A stretch of 64,000 bases of DNA from Collimonas arenae (GTDB lineage Bacteria > Pseudomonadota > Gammaproteobacteria > Burkholderiales > Burkholderiaceae_D). The notes beneath the pieces were generated by a model. The model worked only from the letters and a program-made list of their open reading frames with translations. It did no database searches and was not told the DNA's origin. Each line of letters starts with the position of its first letter. Position 1 is the stretch's first letter. Below, piece by piece: positions 37,385-47,125 of this stretch. Where the stretch lies: the NCBI RefSeq assembly GCF_000786695.1, contig NZ_CP009962.1, positions 1,798,001 through 1,862,000 on the forward strand, read 5' to 3'. The position numbers and the translations under genes were made by a program.

Positions 37385-37405
37385 TTTCAGGAATGTAGAA
37401 ACCCC

Positions 37406-38881
37406 ATGCCTTCATCAGAATTGCTAGTCTTGATCGTTGTTGCCAGCGTGATCATCGTGTTGCAGATCATTGCCATCTTGCGCAGTGCGCGCGGCGTGGA
37501 TCCGGCGCAGCAGTTGGCGCAATTGCAGAACGACTTGCAACGCCATCAGCAAGATCAACAAGATCGTGGCGAGCGCCAGCAACGTGATCTGCGCGGCGAG
37601 GTACAAACCAGCGCGCAAAGCATGCGGCAGGAAATTGGCGGCAATTTTGGCCAGTTGCAACAAACGCTGGCGGCGCAAATGACCAGCGTCGCCACCTTGC
37701 AGAACAACCAGATCGACACCTTTGCGCAGCAGTTGGTGAAGCTCAATGAAACCAACGCCCAGCAGCTCGATAGCATGCGGCTGGCGATGAACCAACAGGC
37801 CCAGACCAATCGTGAAGAACAGGCGCAGTCGCTCAAGCGTTTCGGCGATACCCTGAACCAGACGCTGGCAGCGCTGACCGAATCGAATGCGCAGCGGATG
37901 GCCGAAGTACGCGCCACCCTGGAAGCCAAGATCAAGGATCTGCAAAACGACAACGGCCTGCGGCTGGAAGAAATGCGCAAGACCGTCGACGAGAAATTAC
38001 ATGCGACGCTGGAGCAACGCCTGGGCGAGTCGTTCAAGATCGTCTCTGACCGCCTGGAAAAAGTCCATCAAGGTCTCGGTGAGATGCAACAGTTGGCGAT
38101 TGGCGTCGGCGATCTCAAGCGCGTGCTGACCAACGTCAAGACGCGCGGCACCTGGGGCGAAGTGCAGCTTGAAATGCTGCTGGAGCAAGTGCTGACTCCT
38201 GAGCAGTACGCCAAGAATGTGGAAACCGTGCCAGGCAGCGGCGAACGGGTCGAGTTTGCCATCAAGCTGCCTGGCAACGACGACGGCGGCACGCCGGTAT
38301 GGATGCCGATCGACGCCAAGTTCCCGAAAGAACAGTACGAGCGGCTGGCAGAAGCTGCCGACCGCGCCGATGCCGAAGGCGTGGCGCTGGCTTCAAAGGA
38401 GCTGGAGCGCGCCGTGCGCGGCGAAGCGAAGACCATTGCCGAGAAATACCTGTCGCCGCCGCTGACCACCGATTTCGCCATCCTGTTCTTGCCGACCGAA
38501 GGCCTGTACGCCGAAGTCATGCGCCGCCCTGGCCTCGCCGATGAATTGCAACGCGTCCATCGGATCAGCATCGCCGGACCTTCGACGCTGTCGGCGTTGC
38601 TGAATAGCTTGCAAATGGGTTTCCGCACATTGGCGTTGGAAAAGCGTTCGTCGGAAGTGTGGCAAGTATTGGGCGCGGTCAAGACCGAGTTCGGCAAGTT
38701 CGGCGACGTGCTCGCCGCCACCAAGCTGACGCTGGAACGCGCCGCCAAGAATATCGACCAGGCAGAAGTACGCAGCCGTCAGATGGCGCGCAAACTGAAA
38801 TCGGTGGAGGCCTTGCCAAGCGAAGCGGCGCAGCGGCTTCTTGGAAAAGAACCGGATTTGTTAGCCGACGATGAAAGTTGA
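37406..38881 (+). CDS. rmuC: DNA recombination protein RmuC
   Basis: 491 residues. An N-terminal membrane helix (LLVLIVVASVIIVLQIIAIL) is followed by a long Gln-rich coiled coil to about 180. The RmuC domain follows: VKTRGTWGEVQLEMLLEQVL, WMPIDAKFPKEQYERL (acidic-Lys nuclease-like core) and ISIAGPSTLSALLNSLQMGFR. RmuC limits recombination at inverted repeats in E. coli. Its end converges on hmuV with a 29-bp gap. Confidence 0.94.
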   Translation: MPSSELLVLIVVASVIIVLQIIAILRSARGVDPAQQLAQLQNDLQRHQQDQQDRGERQQRDLRGEVQTSAQSMRQEIGGNFGQLQQTLAAQMTSVATLQNNQIDTFAQQLVKLNETNAQQLDSMRLAMNQQAQTNREEQAQSLKRFGDTLNQTLAALTESNAQRMAEVRATLEAKIKDLQNDNGLRLEEMRKTVDEKLHATLEQRLGESFKIVSDRLEKVHQGLGEMQQLAIGVGDLKRVLTNVKTRGTWGEVQLEMLLEQVLTPEQYAKNVETVPGSGERVEFAIKLPGNDDGGTPVWMPIDAKFPKEQYERLAEAADRADAEGVALASKELERAVRGEAKTIAEKYLSPPLTTDFAILFLPTEGLYAEVMRRPGLADELQRVHRISIAGPSTLSALLNSLQMGFRTLALEKRSSEVWQVLGAVKTEFGKFGDVLAATKLTLERAAKNIDQAEVRSRQMARKLKSVEALPSEAAQRLLGKEPDLLADDES

Positions 38882-38910
38882 ATTGCCCTGCTATTAAAGG
38901 GAGCAGAACT

Positions 38911-39726
38911 TCAAGCCGGCATCGCGAAGGGTGGCTTGCCGCTTTGCCGGATGACTTCGACATCGATGCCGAGGCAAGTCCTGACAATATGCGGCGTCAT
39001 GCTCAGCGTCGGCGTATCTTGCACCAGCAAGGTGCCGTTGGCCAGCCAAGCCAGCTGGTCGGCGTAGCGCGCCGCCAGGTTGGGGTCATGCATGATCGCC
39101 AGCACGCCCATGTTCCATTCTTTCGCCAGATGCCGCAGAGTACCCAGCAGCTGATGCTGGTGCGCCAGGTCCAGCGCTGCGGTCGGTTCATCCAGCAACA
39201 GATAGCGCGCTGCCGGTTGTGTTTGATGATCAGTGTCTTGCGGTCTTAGTTGCGCCAGAACACGGGCGAACTGCACGCGTGCCAGCTCGCCACCAGAGAG
39301 CGTGGTGACGTCACGCTCCGCCAGCGCCGCAGCGCCGGCCAGCGCCAATGCTTCCATCGCAATCAGGCGGTCATTCATGCTGGTGCCGCCGCCATGCGGA
39401 TAGCGGCCCAGCAAGGCAATTTCCATCGCCGTAAAGGGAAACGAGAACTGTGCGCTTTGCGGTAGCACCGCGCGAGACTTCGCCAGCTGTTGCGGGGTGA
39501 ACTGTTCCAGCGGCGTGACGTTGAGCGATATATAACCGGTCAGCTGCGCATCGCTATTCTGCACATTGCCATGGAATTCACCCGACATGGCTTTCAGCAA
39601 AGTACTCTTGCCAGCGCCGTTGCGGCCAAGGAGGGCAACGATCTGACCTGGCTGGATCTGCAGATTCACATTGCGCAGGATATTTTTTTCGCTGCGCCGC
39701 AGAGAAAGATCGTTTGCGATTAGCAT
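38911..39726 (-). CDS. hmuV: Haem ABC transporter ATPase HmuV
   Basis: 271 residues from the ATG at 39726 (GGGAGC ribosome site); the longer frame runs back into hmuU out of frame. Walker A GRNGAGKST, signature LSGGELARVQFARVLAQL and Walker B YLLLDEPTAALDLAHQ are intact. It drives haem import with HmuU and is the last gene of the hmu operon. Confidence 0.95.
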   Translation of the reverse strand: MLIANDLSLRRSEKNILRNVNLQIQPGQIVALLGRNGAGKSTLLKAMSGEFHGNVQNSDAQLTGYISLNVTPLEQFTPQQLAKSRAVLPQSAQFSFPFTAMEIALLGRYPHGGGTSMNDRLIAMEALALAGAAALAERDVTTLSGGELARVQFARVLAQLRPQDTDHQTQPAARYLLLDEPTAALDLAHQHQLLGTLRHLAKEWNMGVLAIMHDPNLAARYADQLAWLANGTLLVQDTPTLSMTPHIVRTCLGIDVEVIRQSGKPPFAMPA

Positions 39727-39764
39727 ATTTATGCTCCCGAAGAATTTATCGCTAGGTGGATGAG

Positions 39765-40874
39765 TTAAAGGCCAAGCTGGCCGCGCCGACGCCACAGAAG
39801 CACCATGAAGAACGGCCCACCCAGCAAGGCTGTGAGGATACCCAGCGGCATTTCCGCCGGTGCGGCGACGGTGCGTGCGATCAAGTCCGCTGCCAGGGTC
39901 AGGATTGCGCCGAACAACAGCGCTCCCGGCAGCACCACGCGCTGATCTGGCCCGCAGGCCAGGCGAATACAGTGCGGGGCCACCAGGCCGATGAAGCCGA
40001 TTGTGCCGGTGCACGCTACCAACGCGCCGACGCACAAAGCGCTGGCGATCAGTACCTGACGTTTGATTGCTTGTACCGGGACACCCAGGTGCATGGCTTC
40101 GGCCTCACCCAGCAACATGGCGTTGAGCGCGGCCGAATGGCGTGCCAGGGCAGCAATGCTGAAGATGACGACCGGCGTTGCCACTGCCAGCAAGGACCAC
40201 TGTGCGCCGGCCAGGCTGCCCAGGTCCCAGAAGGTCAGTGTACGTAACTGGTCGTCGCTGGCGACATAGATCAGCAAGCCGATGGCCGCGCCGACAATGG
40301 CGTTGATGGCGATACCTGCCAATAGCAACAACGGCAGCGCCAGGCGGCCACGGGCTGCGGCGATGCGATACACCAGCATGGCGACCGCCAGGGCGCCGAT
40401 AAAAGCGGCCAGCATTGGCGCGTAGATACCGACAGTGTGCAACGCATTTGGCCACAGCGTGGTGCCGAGGACGATAGTCAGCGCGGCGCCGAGAGCAGCG
40501 CCGCTGGAGACCCCGATCAGGCCCGGATCGGCAAGTGGATTACGGAATAGCGCCTGCATGGCGCTACCTGCGGCGCCGAAACCGCAACCCACCAGGATGG
40601 CCAGCAATACGCGTGGCAGGCGGATGTCGAGCAGCACCGCACGGGTTTGCATATCCACCGCATCCAGCTGTGCGGTCGGCCATAGCAAACGCGGGATGCG
40701 CCATGGGTCGATTTGATAAGCGCCAAGCGCGGCGCAGAGCAATATAGTGACAATCAACAACAGTAACAGCCCCAGCAGCACTACGCGTTGCCGCCCTTTG
40801 CGTGGAGAGCCGGTTGCTTGCGTTGCGGCGGCAGTTGTGGCGCCGGGCAGGGCGCTGGAGAAGAAAGATGACAT
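39765..40874 (-). CDS. hmuU: Haem ABC transporter permease HmuU (FecCD family)
   Basis: 369 residues with about nine to ten membrane helices. FecCD blocks are RLPRVLLAILVGCGFGAAGSAMQALFRNPLADPGLIGVSSGAALGA, LLLLAGIAINAIVGA and GFIGLVAPHCIRLACGPDQRVVLP. The gene follows hmuT after 19 bp and pairs with HmuV to move haem across the inner membrane. Confidence 0.95.
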   Translation of the reverse strand: MSSFFSSALPGATTAAATQATGSPRKGRQRVVLLGLLLLLIVTILLCAALGAYQIDPWRIPRLLWPTAQLDAVDMQTRAVLLDIRLPRVLLAILVGCGFGAAGSAMQALFRNPLADPGLIGVSSGAALGAALTIVLGTTLWPNALHTVGIYAPMLAAFIGALAVAMLVYRIAAARGRLALPLLLLAGIAINAIVGAAIGLLIYVASDDQLRTLTFWDLGSLAGAQWSLLAVATPVVIFSIAALARHSAALNAMLLGEAEAMHLGVPVQAIKRQVLIASALCVGALVACTGTIGFIGLVAPHCIRLACGPDQRVVLPGALLFGAILTLAADLIARTVAAPAEMPLGILTALLGGPFFMVLLWRRRGQLGL

Positions 40875-40893
40875 TGCGATGATCGTTGTAAAG

Positions 40894-41802
40894 TCAGGCG
40901 TAAAGCTGGCTAGTCAATTGTGTCAATGCTAGTGGCAGGCGAGGGCCGAAACCCAGCAGCAGTAGCGTATCCATATCGGCGACTACGCGCCGGGTCTTTG
41001 CGGCTAGTGTCAGCGACAATCCCGGGCTGTTCAACAAACGCTCAATGCCGCCGATGGCGGCCAGGTTTTCGCTTGAAATCATCAGGATGTCGGCGCCGCT
41101 GGCAACGGCGCTCTCTGCGGTTAATGGCTTGTAGCCTTTGAAGCCTTTTCCAGATGCATCGGTCGTGGCGTTGACGGCGCCGGCGTAGCGGATCATGGCG
41201 TCGGCGGCCGTCTCCTGGCCAGCCACCATTGCCTGGGTGCCGCTGTTACTCAGGATGAACAGTACGCGTGGCGGTTTTGCCTGGCGTTGCTTGTCGACGC
41301 TTGCCAATGCAGCCTGCCATTGATCGTCGAAATTTTTCAACAGCAGCTTGCCACGGTCAGGAAGCGCCAGCGCTGAGGCTACGCCGGTAATTTTTTCGCG
41401 CACGGTATCGACGTCATGCCGTTCGCCCAACCGGATCACGCGCACGCCGGCAGCGGCAATCTGCTTCAGCGTGGTCGGCGGTCCTGCATCAGCCGACGCC
41501 AGCAGCAGGTCAGGATGCAGCGAGAGCACGCCTTCAGCCGACAACGCGCGTTGATAGCCCATTTTCGGCAGCGCCATGGCTGCTGCCGGGTAGGTACTGG
41601 TCGTGTCGGCGCCGATCAGGAATGCGCCGGCATCCAGCGCATAGACTATCTCGGTAATCGCGCCGCCGGCCACTACCACGCGCCGCGGTTGGGTTGATGC
41701 TGTTGCTTGCGTCGCGCCGCGAACGGGAAGCGCTGCCAGCATCAAGCCGGCTGCGGTGCTTCCCAAAAGCAGTCGCCGTTGTGCGTTGACGGTATATTTC
41801 AC
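40894..41802 (-). CDS. hmuT: Haem-binding periplasmic protein HmuT
   Basis: 302 residues. The N-terminus MKYTVNAQRRLLLGSTAAG has a twin-arginine look (QRRLLLG), so Tat export is possible although this family often uses Sec. The body matches the class III haem/cobalamin-binding fold: RRVVVAGGAITEIVYALDAGAFLIGADTTSTYP, LSLHPDLLLASADAGPP and ADILMISSENLAAIGG. The ATG overlaps the hmuS stop. Confidence 0.92.
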   Translation of the reverse strand: MKYTVNAQRRLLLGSTAAGLMLAALPVRGATQATASTQPRRVVVAGGAITEIVYALDAGAFLIGADTTSTYPAAAMALPKMGYQRALSAEGVLSLHPDLLLASADAGPPTTLKQIAAAGVRVIRLGERHDVDTVREKITGVASALALPDRGKLLLKNFDDQWQAALASVDKQRQAKPPRVLFILSNSGTQAMVAGQETAADAMIRYAGAVNATTDASGKGFKGYKPLTAESAVASGADILMISSENLAAIGGIERLLNSPGLSLTLAAKTRRVVADMDTLLLLGFGPRLPLALTQLTSQLYA

Positions 41803-42896
41803 GCCTGGGCCTCCTCGGAGATTTCATTGCTTTTCAGCGGCAAGCTCATCACAGCCGCACGCCATGCCGGAAGCTCTGGCTGGCCAGGTTTGCGTACGCC
41901 GAACAGCATGGCGATGGTATTGCCGTCATGATCGAACAGTTCGAGCGAAGTGACTTCACCGTCGCTGGTCGGCTTGCTGACTACCCAGCTGGAGGCGATC
42001 ATGTCTTCCCGCAAATGCAGGTTGAAACCAGGGGCGAGTACATTCAGCCAAGGACCCATGATCTTGACGTTGGACACCGCGCCGGAGTGAATCTGGATCA
42101 TGCCGCGATTACCGACGAAGACCATGATCGGCAGGGCGCTGGCGGCGGCCTGTTCCAGGATTTTGCGGGTCGCACTATTGTCGACCTGGCGAACGAACTG
42201 CGGCGGCGCCAGCCGTAGCGCCTGGGGCCGGCTGACGCCGAAGTCGCGCAGCAAACCAAAGAACTGATGGGTATCGGTCATGCTTTGCCAGGCCGAGCGG
42301 AATCCTTCGACGTCGATTTCGGCATCGGCTGTATCGATGGTCGCCGGCGGCAGCGGTTCGGCTGTCATGCCGGGCAGTTGTTCCGGATCGCGCCAGCGCG
42401 CCACCAGGGCGTCGAAAGCTGCATGGTCGCTGTGCTCGCGCAAAAATACCTTGTGCACAGCTTCACCGTGCAGATCATAGAATTGCAGGCTTTTTTGCAA
42501 GCTCGTTTCCGGACCGCGCGTAATTTCTTCAATCACGGCGCAGGCAAAGCGCCATTGTTTGTAGAAAATCCGCAAATCGATTACTTCGCCCAGCGCCAGC
42601 CCGACTTCTCCGTTGTGGCTCATCTTTTGATAAGCGCCATCCTTTTCATGCACCACGCTGTCATTACGGGTGAGCGCCATGACGGCGCCAAGCAGCGGCA
42701 CTTCTTCGAATAGTTCGACAAAGCGCGGCAGCAGCCGGATTGCTTCGAAGCCAACGCAGGCGGCCATTGCTTCGCCTTCAGAAATGCCGATGGCGGCCGC
42801 AGCGTCGCGGTTGCGCAATTTCTTTTCACGCTTGGCGTTCAAGAACTCTTCGCGCAGTTTCTGTTGATGTTGTTGCGGATTGCGGGTGGTAAGCAT
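41799..42896 (-). CDS. hmuS: Haemin-degrading factor HmuS/HemS
   Basis: 365 residues, two structural repeats of the HemS/ChuX domain. Blocks include GVMALTRNDSVVHEKDGAYQ-like sequence, RFACAVIEEI, LQFYDLHGEAVHKVFLRE, VGNRGMIQIHSGAVSNVKIMGPWLNVLAPGFNLHLRED and DHDGNTIAMLFGVRKPGQPEL. HemS proteins bind or open cytosolic haem to release iron. The start has AAGGAG. It lies between the receptor and the periplasmic binding protein genes. Confidence 0.94.
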   Translation of the reverse strand: MLTTRNPQQHQQKLREEFLNAKREKKLRNRDAAAAIGISEGEAMAACVGFEAIRLLPRFVELFEEVPLLGAVMALTRNDSVVHEKDGAYQKMSHNGEVGLALGEVIDLRIFYKQWRFACAVIEEITRGPETSLQKSLQFYDLHGEAVHKVFLREHSDHAAFDALVARWRDPEQLPGMTAEPLPPATIDTADAEIDVEGFRSAWQSMTDTHQFFGLLRDFGVSRPQALRLAPPQFVRQVDNSATRKILEQAAASALPIMVFVGNRGMIQIHSGAVSNVKIMGPWLNVLAPGFNLHLREDMIASSWVVSKPTSDGEVTSLELFDHDGNTIAMLFGVRKPGQPELPAWRAAVMSLPLKSNEISEEAQA

Positions 42897-42923
42897 GGTT
42901 TTCTCCTTGTCCGGGAAGTGGAT

Positions 42924-45167
42924 TTAGTATTGGAATTTCAAGCCGACGTTAAAGCTACGGCCTGGCGCGGTATAGGCATCCTTGACTGTCGAGTTGTCAG
43001 CCAGTCCGCGGACGTCAGACCAGTTCCAGTACTGGCGGTTGAACAGGTTATGGATGCCGGCATATAGCGCGACATTCTTGCTGATGTTGTAGCCGCCGCG
43101 CAGATCGACCACGAACGCCATCGGCGGTGTGAAATCAGTCTGTTTGCTCATGTCGCTGCGGCGCTTGGTGCTTTGATAGATAAAGTCGGTTTGGCCGTAC
43201 CAGAGATCGCTCGGCTCATAGCGCAAGCCGAACACGGCCATGAATGGATTGACTGTATCAAGCGGCGTGCTGCTACCGTCGGCGCCCTCGGTATGACCCT
43301 TGGTATAGGCCAGGCCGGCCTTGACGCCGAGGCCATTGGCGAGTTGCCAATCGATTCTTGCTTCGGCGCCGCTGATGCGGGCGCGGGCGCGGTTAACGTA
43401 TTGGAAGATCGTCGGGTCGATAAATGGCCGGCCGCTGCCGCCTACTATTTCCTGCGAAATGAAGTTGCTGTAGCGCCCAGTGAATGCGGCCATGCTGTAG
43501 CGCAGGACGTCGTTGCCGCCGGTCAGTTTTCCGCGTAAGCCAATTTCAAAGGTGTTGCTGGTTTCCGGTTTCAGATCTGGATTACCGATGGTGGCGTAGC
43601 CGTACATCGGATTGCCGAAGCTATTGTTGACCTGGTCCGGAGTTGGTGTGCGGAAGCCGCGCGCATACTGGATATAGGGCAGCAACGCCGGGTTGATTTC
43701 GTACATTACGGCCAGTCGTGGTGATACTGCATTGCCGCTGGATTTGGTTGCCTTGCCGGTATAGGCCGGATCGTTTTCATCCGGCGTTAGGCGGTAGCCG
43801 TCGAAACGCAGCCCAGGCGTGATGCTGAGAGGACCGTTCTGCGACACGCGGATTTCGTCCTGCAGGAAGCTGCCGAACAGCGTGTAGTCTGTGTTCGGGA
43901 AAGCCTTGTTGGGAAACGGAGATTCGCCGGTACCCGGAATGGTGCCGTTGCGCAGGCCGCTGATGCGCGCCGTGCTGACGTCGAAACCATACACGAGCTT
44001 GTGTTGCAGCGTGCCGGTGGCGAAGTTGCTTTCTGCTTGCGCCGAGCCGCCGACGGTGCGTTCCTGATAGGTGTTATCGCGCGTGCGGTCCACTGTGGGG
44101 AACCGGTCTTCGTAGGAAAACTGATGGTTCTTGGCGTCCTGGAAGTAAAGCTGGGTGTGCGCATTCTGCAAATAGCGGCCGGCGCTGTCCTTGAAATCGT
44201 AAGCCAGGCTATAACGATTGCGTTCAAGTTTGTCGTCGGCGTGCAACCCCAGAGTGCTTTTGGTGATGGCGGAAAGCACGTCCGAGTCGGTCTTCTGTTC
44301 CTGGTGGCTGATGGCGGCAGTGAATGTATCCTGTGCGCTGGCCTTGAAGACCAGTTTGCCGAGCAGGGCGTTGCCATGGACGTTTTGCGGATTCGCAGTA
44401 TCGCGGTTAGGACCGAGGATATTGCGCGTGCCCTTGGTGTCAACTTCGTGGCCGTCGCGCTTGTTGGCAATCAGCAAGCCTTCAAAGCGCTCGCCGCCGA
44501 ACGCAGCAACGGCGGTGGTCGAGGTGCTGCCATCGGTGGAGTCGTAAGTGGGCTTGATCGAGAAATAGGTCGGCTTGTTGAAAATCTTCAAAAAGTCGGC
44601 CGGATCCTTGGTGATGAAATTGACCGCACCGGTCAGGCCGTCGCTGCCGTACATGGCCGATGCCGGCCCGCGCAGGATTTCCACGCGCTTGTACATGTCC
44701 ATTTGCACATAGTCGCCGCGACCGGCTTCCAATGGCCCGAACGAGAACGAACTTGGCAGGCGTATGCCGTCTTCCATCAGCAGGATACGGTTGCCTTCCA
44801 GGCCGCGAATGTTGATGCCTTCGTTGCCGCCGCGGCCGCCGGCTGTCGCCGCCGATGTCGGGCGGTAAGGCCCGCGCCTGACAGTAACGCCGGGTTCGTA
44901 GCGCAGCAGATCCTTGACGTCCTTCGGTTGTTGTTCCTCAATGGTGGCGGCATTGATGACTGAGATGCTGCTGGGGGTTTGCGACACTGCGGTTTCGCTA
45001 CGGGTCGCGGTTACCGAGATCTCATCGAACGTATGGTTGGCGGCGTAGTTACCGGCCAACAGCGGCGGCTGGGTCGTGCTTTGCGCCAGCACTGGCGCGG
45101 ACGCGGTGACCATGGCGAAGATGGCAAAATTGACGGCCGCAGGCAGTTTGCGCAGCGTCGGTTGCAT
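42924..45167 (-). CDS. hmuR: TonB-dependent haem/haemoglobin receptor HmuR
   Basis: 747 residues from the ATG at 45167, which gives a proper signal (MQPTLRKLPAAVNFAIFAM, cut near VLAQ); the longer frame adds 14 residues. The plug domain has EISVTATRSETAVSQTPSSI (TonB-box region) and NIRGLEGNRILLMEDGIRLP. The barrel ends in NVGLKFQY with the terminal aromatic. FRTPTPDQVNNSFGNP and NPDLKPETSNTFEIG are the conserved FRAP and NPxL-like blocks of haem receptors. It is the first gene of the hmu operon, under a Fur-like promoter. Confidence 0.94.
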   Translation of the reverse strand: MQPTLRKLPAAVNFAIFAMVTASAPVLAQSTTQPPLLAGNYAANHTFDEISVTATRSETAVSQTPSSISVINAATIEEQQPKDVKDLLRYEPGVTVRRGPYRPTSAATAGGRGGNEGINIRGLEGNRILLMEDGIRLPSSFSFGPLEAGRGDYVQMDMYKRVEILRGPASAMYGSDGLTGAVNFITKDPADFLKIFNKPTYFSIKPTYDSTDGSTSTTAVAAFGGERFEGLLIANKRDGHEVDTKGTRNILGPNRDTANPQNVHGNALLGKLVFKASAQDTFTAAISHQEQKTDSDVLSAITKSTLGLHADDKLERNRYSLAYDFKDSAGRYLQNAHTQLYFQDAKNHQFSYEDRFPTVDRTRDNTYQERTVGGSAQAESNFATGTLQHKLVYGFDVSTARISGLRNGTIPGTGESPFPNKAFPNTDYTLFGSFLQDEIRVSQNGPLSITPGLRFDGYRLTPDENDPAYTGKATKSSGNAVSPRLAVMYEINPALLPYIQYARGFRTPTPDQVNNSFGNPMYGYATIGNPDLKPETSNTFEIGLRGKLTGGNDVLRYSMAAFTGRYSNFISQEIVGGSGRPFIDPTIFQYVNRARARISGAEARIDWQLANGLGVKAGLAYTKGHTEGADGSSTPLDTVNPFMAVFGLRYEPSDLWYGQTDFIYQSTKRRSDMSKQTDFTPPMAFVVDLRGGYNISKNVALYAGIHNLFNRQYWNWSDVRGLADNSTVKDAYTAPGRSFNVGLKFQY

Positions 45168-45590
45168 TGGGTGGGATGAATGTAAATTGGGCAAAGCGTC
45201 GAACTCCAAAACGAAGCAGCATGTTTAATGGCTGGCAACGCTTGGGGTGCGGCTGGCTGAAAAGAGAGAGTCTGAGATGGACAATACGGCAGGAAGCGTA
45301 GTGCACAAACCTAATTATAAATGAGAATCATTATTGTTTGTGGATTTGTATGATAAATTCACGTCATGGACTCCTTCAGCAAATCGAAGGACAAGTTAAC
45401 TTTCCTCATAGTTACATCTGGTAGCAAATGTGCATTGACGGAAATGGAGATGCACGGCGCTCTGTCCTATACTATGAACACAGCATTGCATGCGCGGGTA
45501 GCCTTGGTTTCCTGCGTATTTGCTCGCCATTACAAAAAAAATTGAAAAACATCAAGGCTCTCAACGGGCCTGAAAAGCAAGGAGCTTATT
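45168..45590. other. Divergent intergenic region between hmuR and a small lipoprotein
   Basis: This 423-bp A+T-richer region holds the hmuR promoter and Fur box (45314-45335). From there to 45590 I see only short frames with no family support and the upstream region of the lipoprotein gene at 45591. No other clear signal was found. Confidence 0.5.
45314..45335 (-). promoter_or_regulatory. hmuR promoter -10 and overlapping Fur box
   Basis: On the minus strand 45319-45314 reads TATAAT, a perfect -10; no good -35 hexamer is seen. Plus-strand 45317-45335, ATAAATGAGAATCATTATT, matches the 19-bp Fur consensus at 14 positions, with the core AATCATTAT intact. It overlaps the -10, the usual place for iron-dependent repression. 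It lies about 150 bp upstream of the hmuR start. Confidence 0.85.
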
Positions 45591-45854
45591 ATGCGCAAAC
45601 TCATGTTCTTGGCGGTAGCGGCCATGTTGGCTGGCTGTGCCACAGATGCAGAACGTTCGCTGCAGGCGCAACGCGACGTCGATCAAATGATGCACATTTA
45701 TGGCCCGGCTTGTGAACGGATGGGATACAAAGGCAATTCCAACGAATGGCGCGATTGTGTGTTGAAGCTGGATACGAAAGATAATGCACAACGCTATCCG
45801 ACGACCACGACCTGCTTTGGTCATCCTGGTTTACTTCAATGTAATACCTTCTGA
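45591..45854 (+). CDS. Small putative lipoprotein
   Basis: 87 residues with an AAGGAGC ribosome site and a lipoprotein signal, MRKLMFLAVAAMLAGC (Cys16). The mature part has three further Cys (GPACERMGYKG, WRDCVLKLD, TTTCFGH), two of which could form a disulfide. The pattern of CxxxGYxxGTxxWxxC-like lipoproteins is recognisable, but function is unknown. A terminator follows at 45890. Confidence 0.7.
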   Translation: MRKLMFLAVAAMLAGCATDAERSLQAQRDVDQMMHIYGPACERMGYKGNSNEWRDCVLKLDTKDNAQRYPTTTTCFGHPGLLQCNTF

Positions 45855-45889
45855 CGCCGGCGTTCTTATACCCCTCGCGTGATTTTCAG

Positions 45890-45935
45890 CCGGACATCGA
45901 TCTGAAATTGATGATTGATGTCCGGTTTTGGTTTT
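45890..45935 (+). terminator. Rho-independent terminator after the small lipoprotein
   Basis: A 9-bp perfect stem (CCGGACATC 45890-45898 with GATGTCCGG 45917-45925) and an 18-nt loop are followed by TTTTGGTTTT. It fits termination on the plus strand and lies 8 bp before the stop of the convergent nucleotidyltransferase gene. Confidence 0.7.
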
Positions 45936-45943
45936 AAACCACT

Positions 45944-46529
<586 letters not shown>

Positions 46530-46543
<14 letters not shown>

Positions 46544-47048
46544 CGTCACATGTGCATTCCATGCATTGCAGGCGCATGGGAATGAAATGAATGCCATGTG
46601 CTTCAGTTTTCGGGCCGATTTCTTTGAAGCCGAAGCGCGTGTACACAGGCATAGCAAATGGCGAGGAGTTCACGGTGAAACATTCTGGTTTTGAAACGGA
46701 TAGCGCTGCTGCCTTTGCCATCTGCCAAAGCCGAGTAGCTAAACCGCGGCGCTGGAACGCCGGGGATACAAATAAATGAAAGACATGACTGCCGTCGCGC
46801 AGGGCGATGAAGCCAGCCAGTTGCTTGTCTTCAAACGCGGCGATATATTGATAGCGCGGGTCGGCGATATAACGTGTTTCGGCTTCAGGTGAGATCGACT
46901 CGATGAATTTTTCGGTCCCTGTACTCTCTGGATGGATCGCGAATTCATGTAAAAACTGTTGGATCAGGCCGCTGATTGCCGCAGCATCGCTGCTGGCAGC
47001 GGAGCGAAAGTCAAATATAGGCGGCGTCAACTCAGCAGCTACGGTCAT
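46530..47048 (-). CDS. GNAT-family N-acetyltransferase
   Basis: 172 residues. The acetyl-CoA-binding motif A is HLFVSPAFQRRGLATRLWQMAKAAA (Q/RxxGxG/A type). The N-terminal part FDFRSAASSDAAAISGLIQQFL and the C-terminal YTRFGFKEIG complete the fold. Four Cys and two His at the end (HFIPMRLQCMECTCDD) are unusual. The acceptor is unknown. It overlaps the start of the nucleotidyltransferase by 14 bp, so the two are coupled. Confidence 0.88.
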
Positions 47049-47125
47049 GGTTTCTGTTGTAATGAAAATATAGAAAGATACGTCTGTCTGCCTGGGGGCA
47101 CACGAAATTCACACGGTCATGCGGA

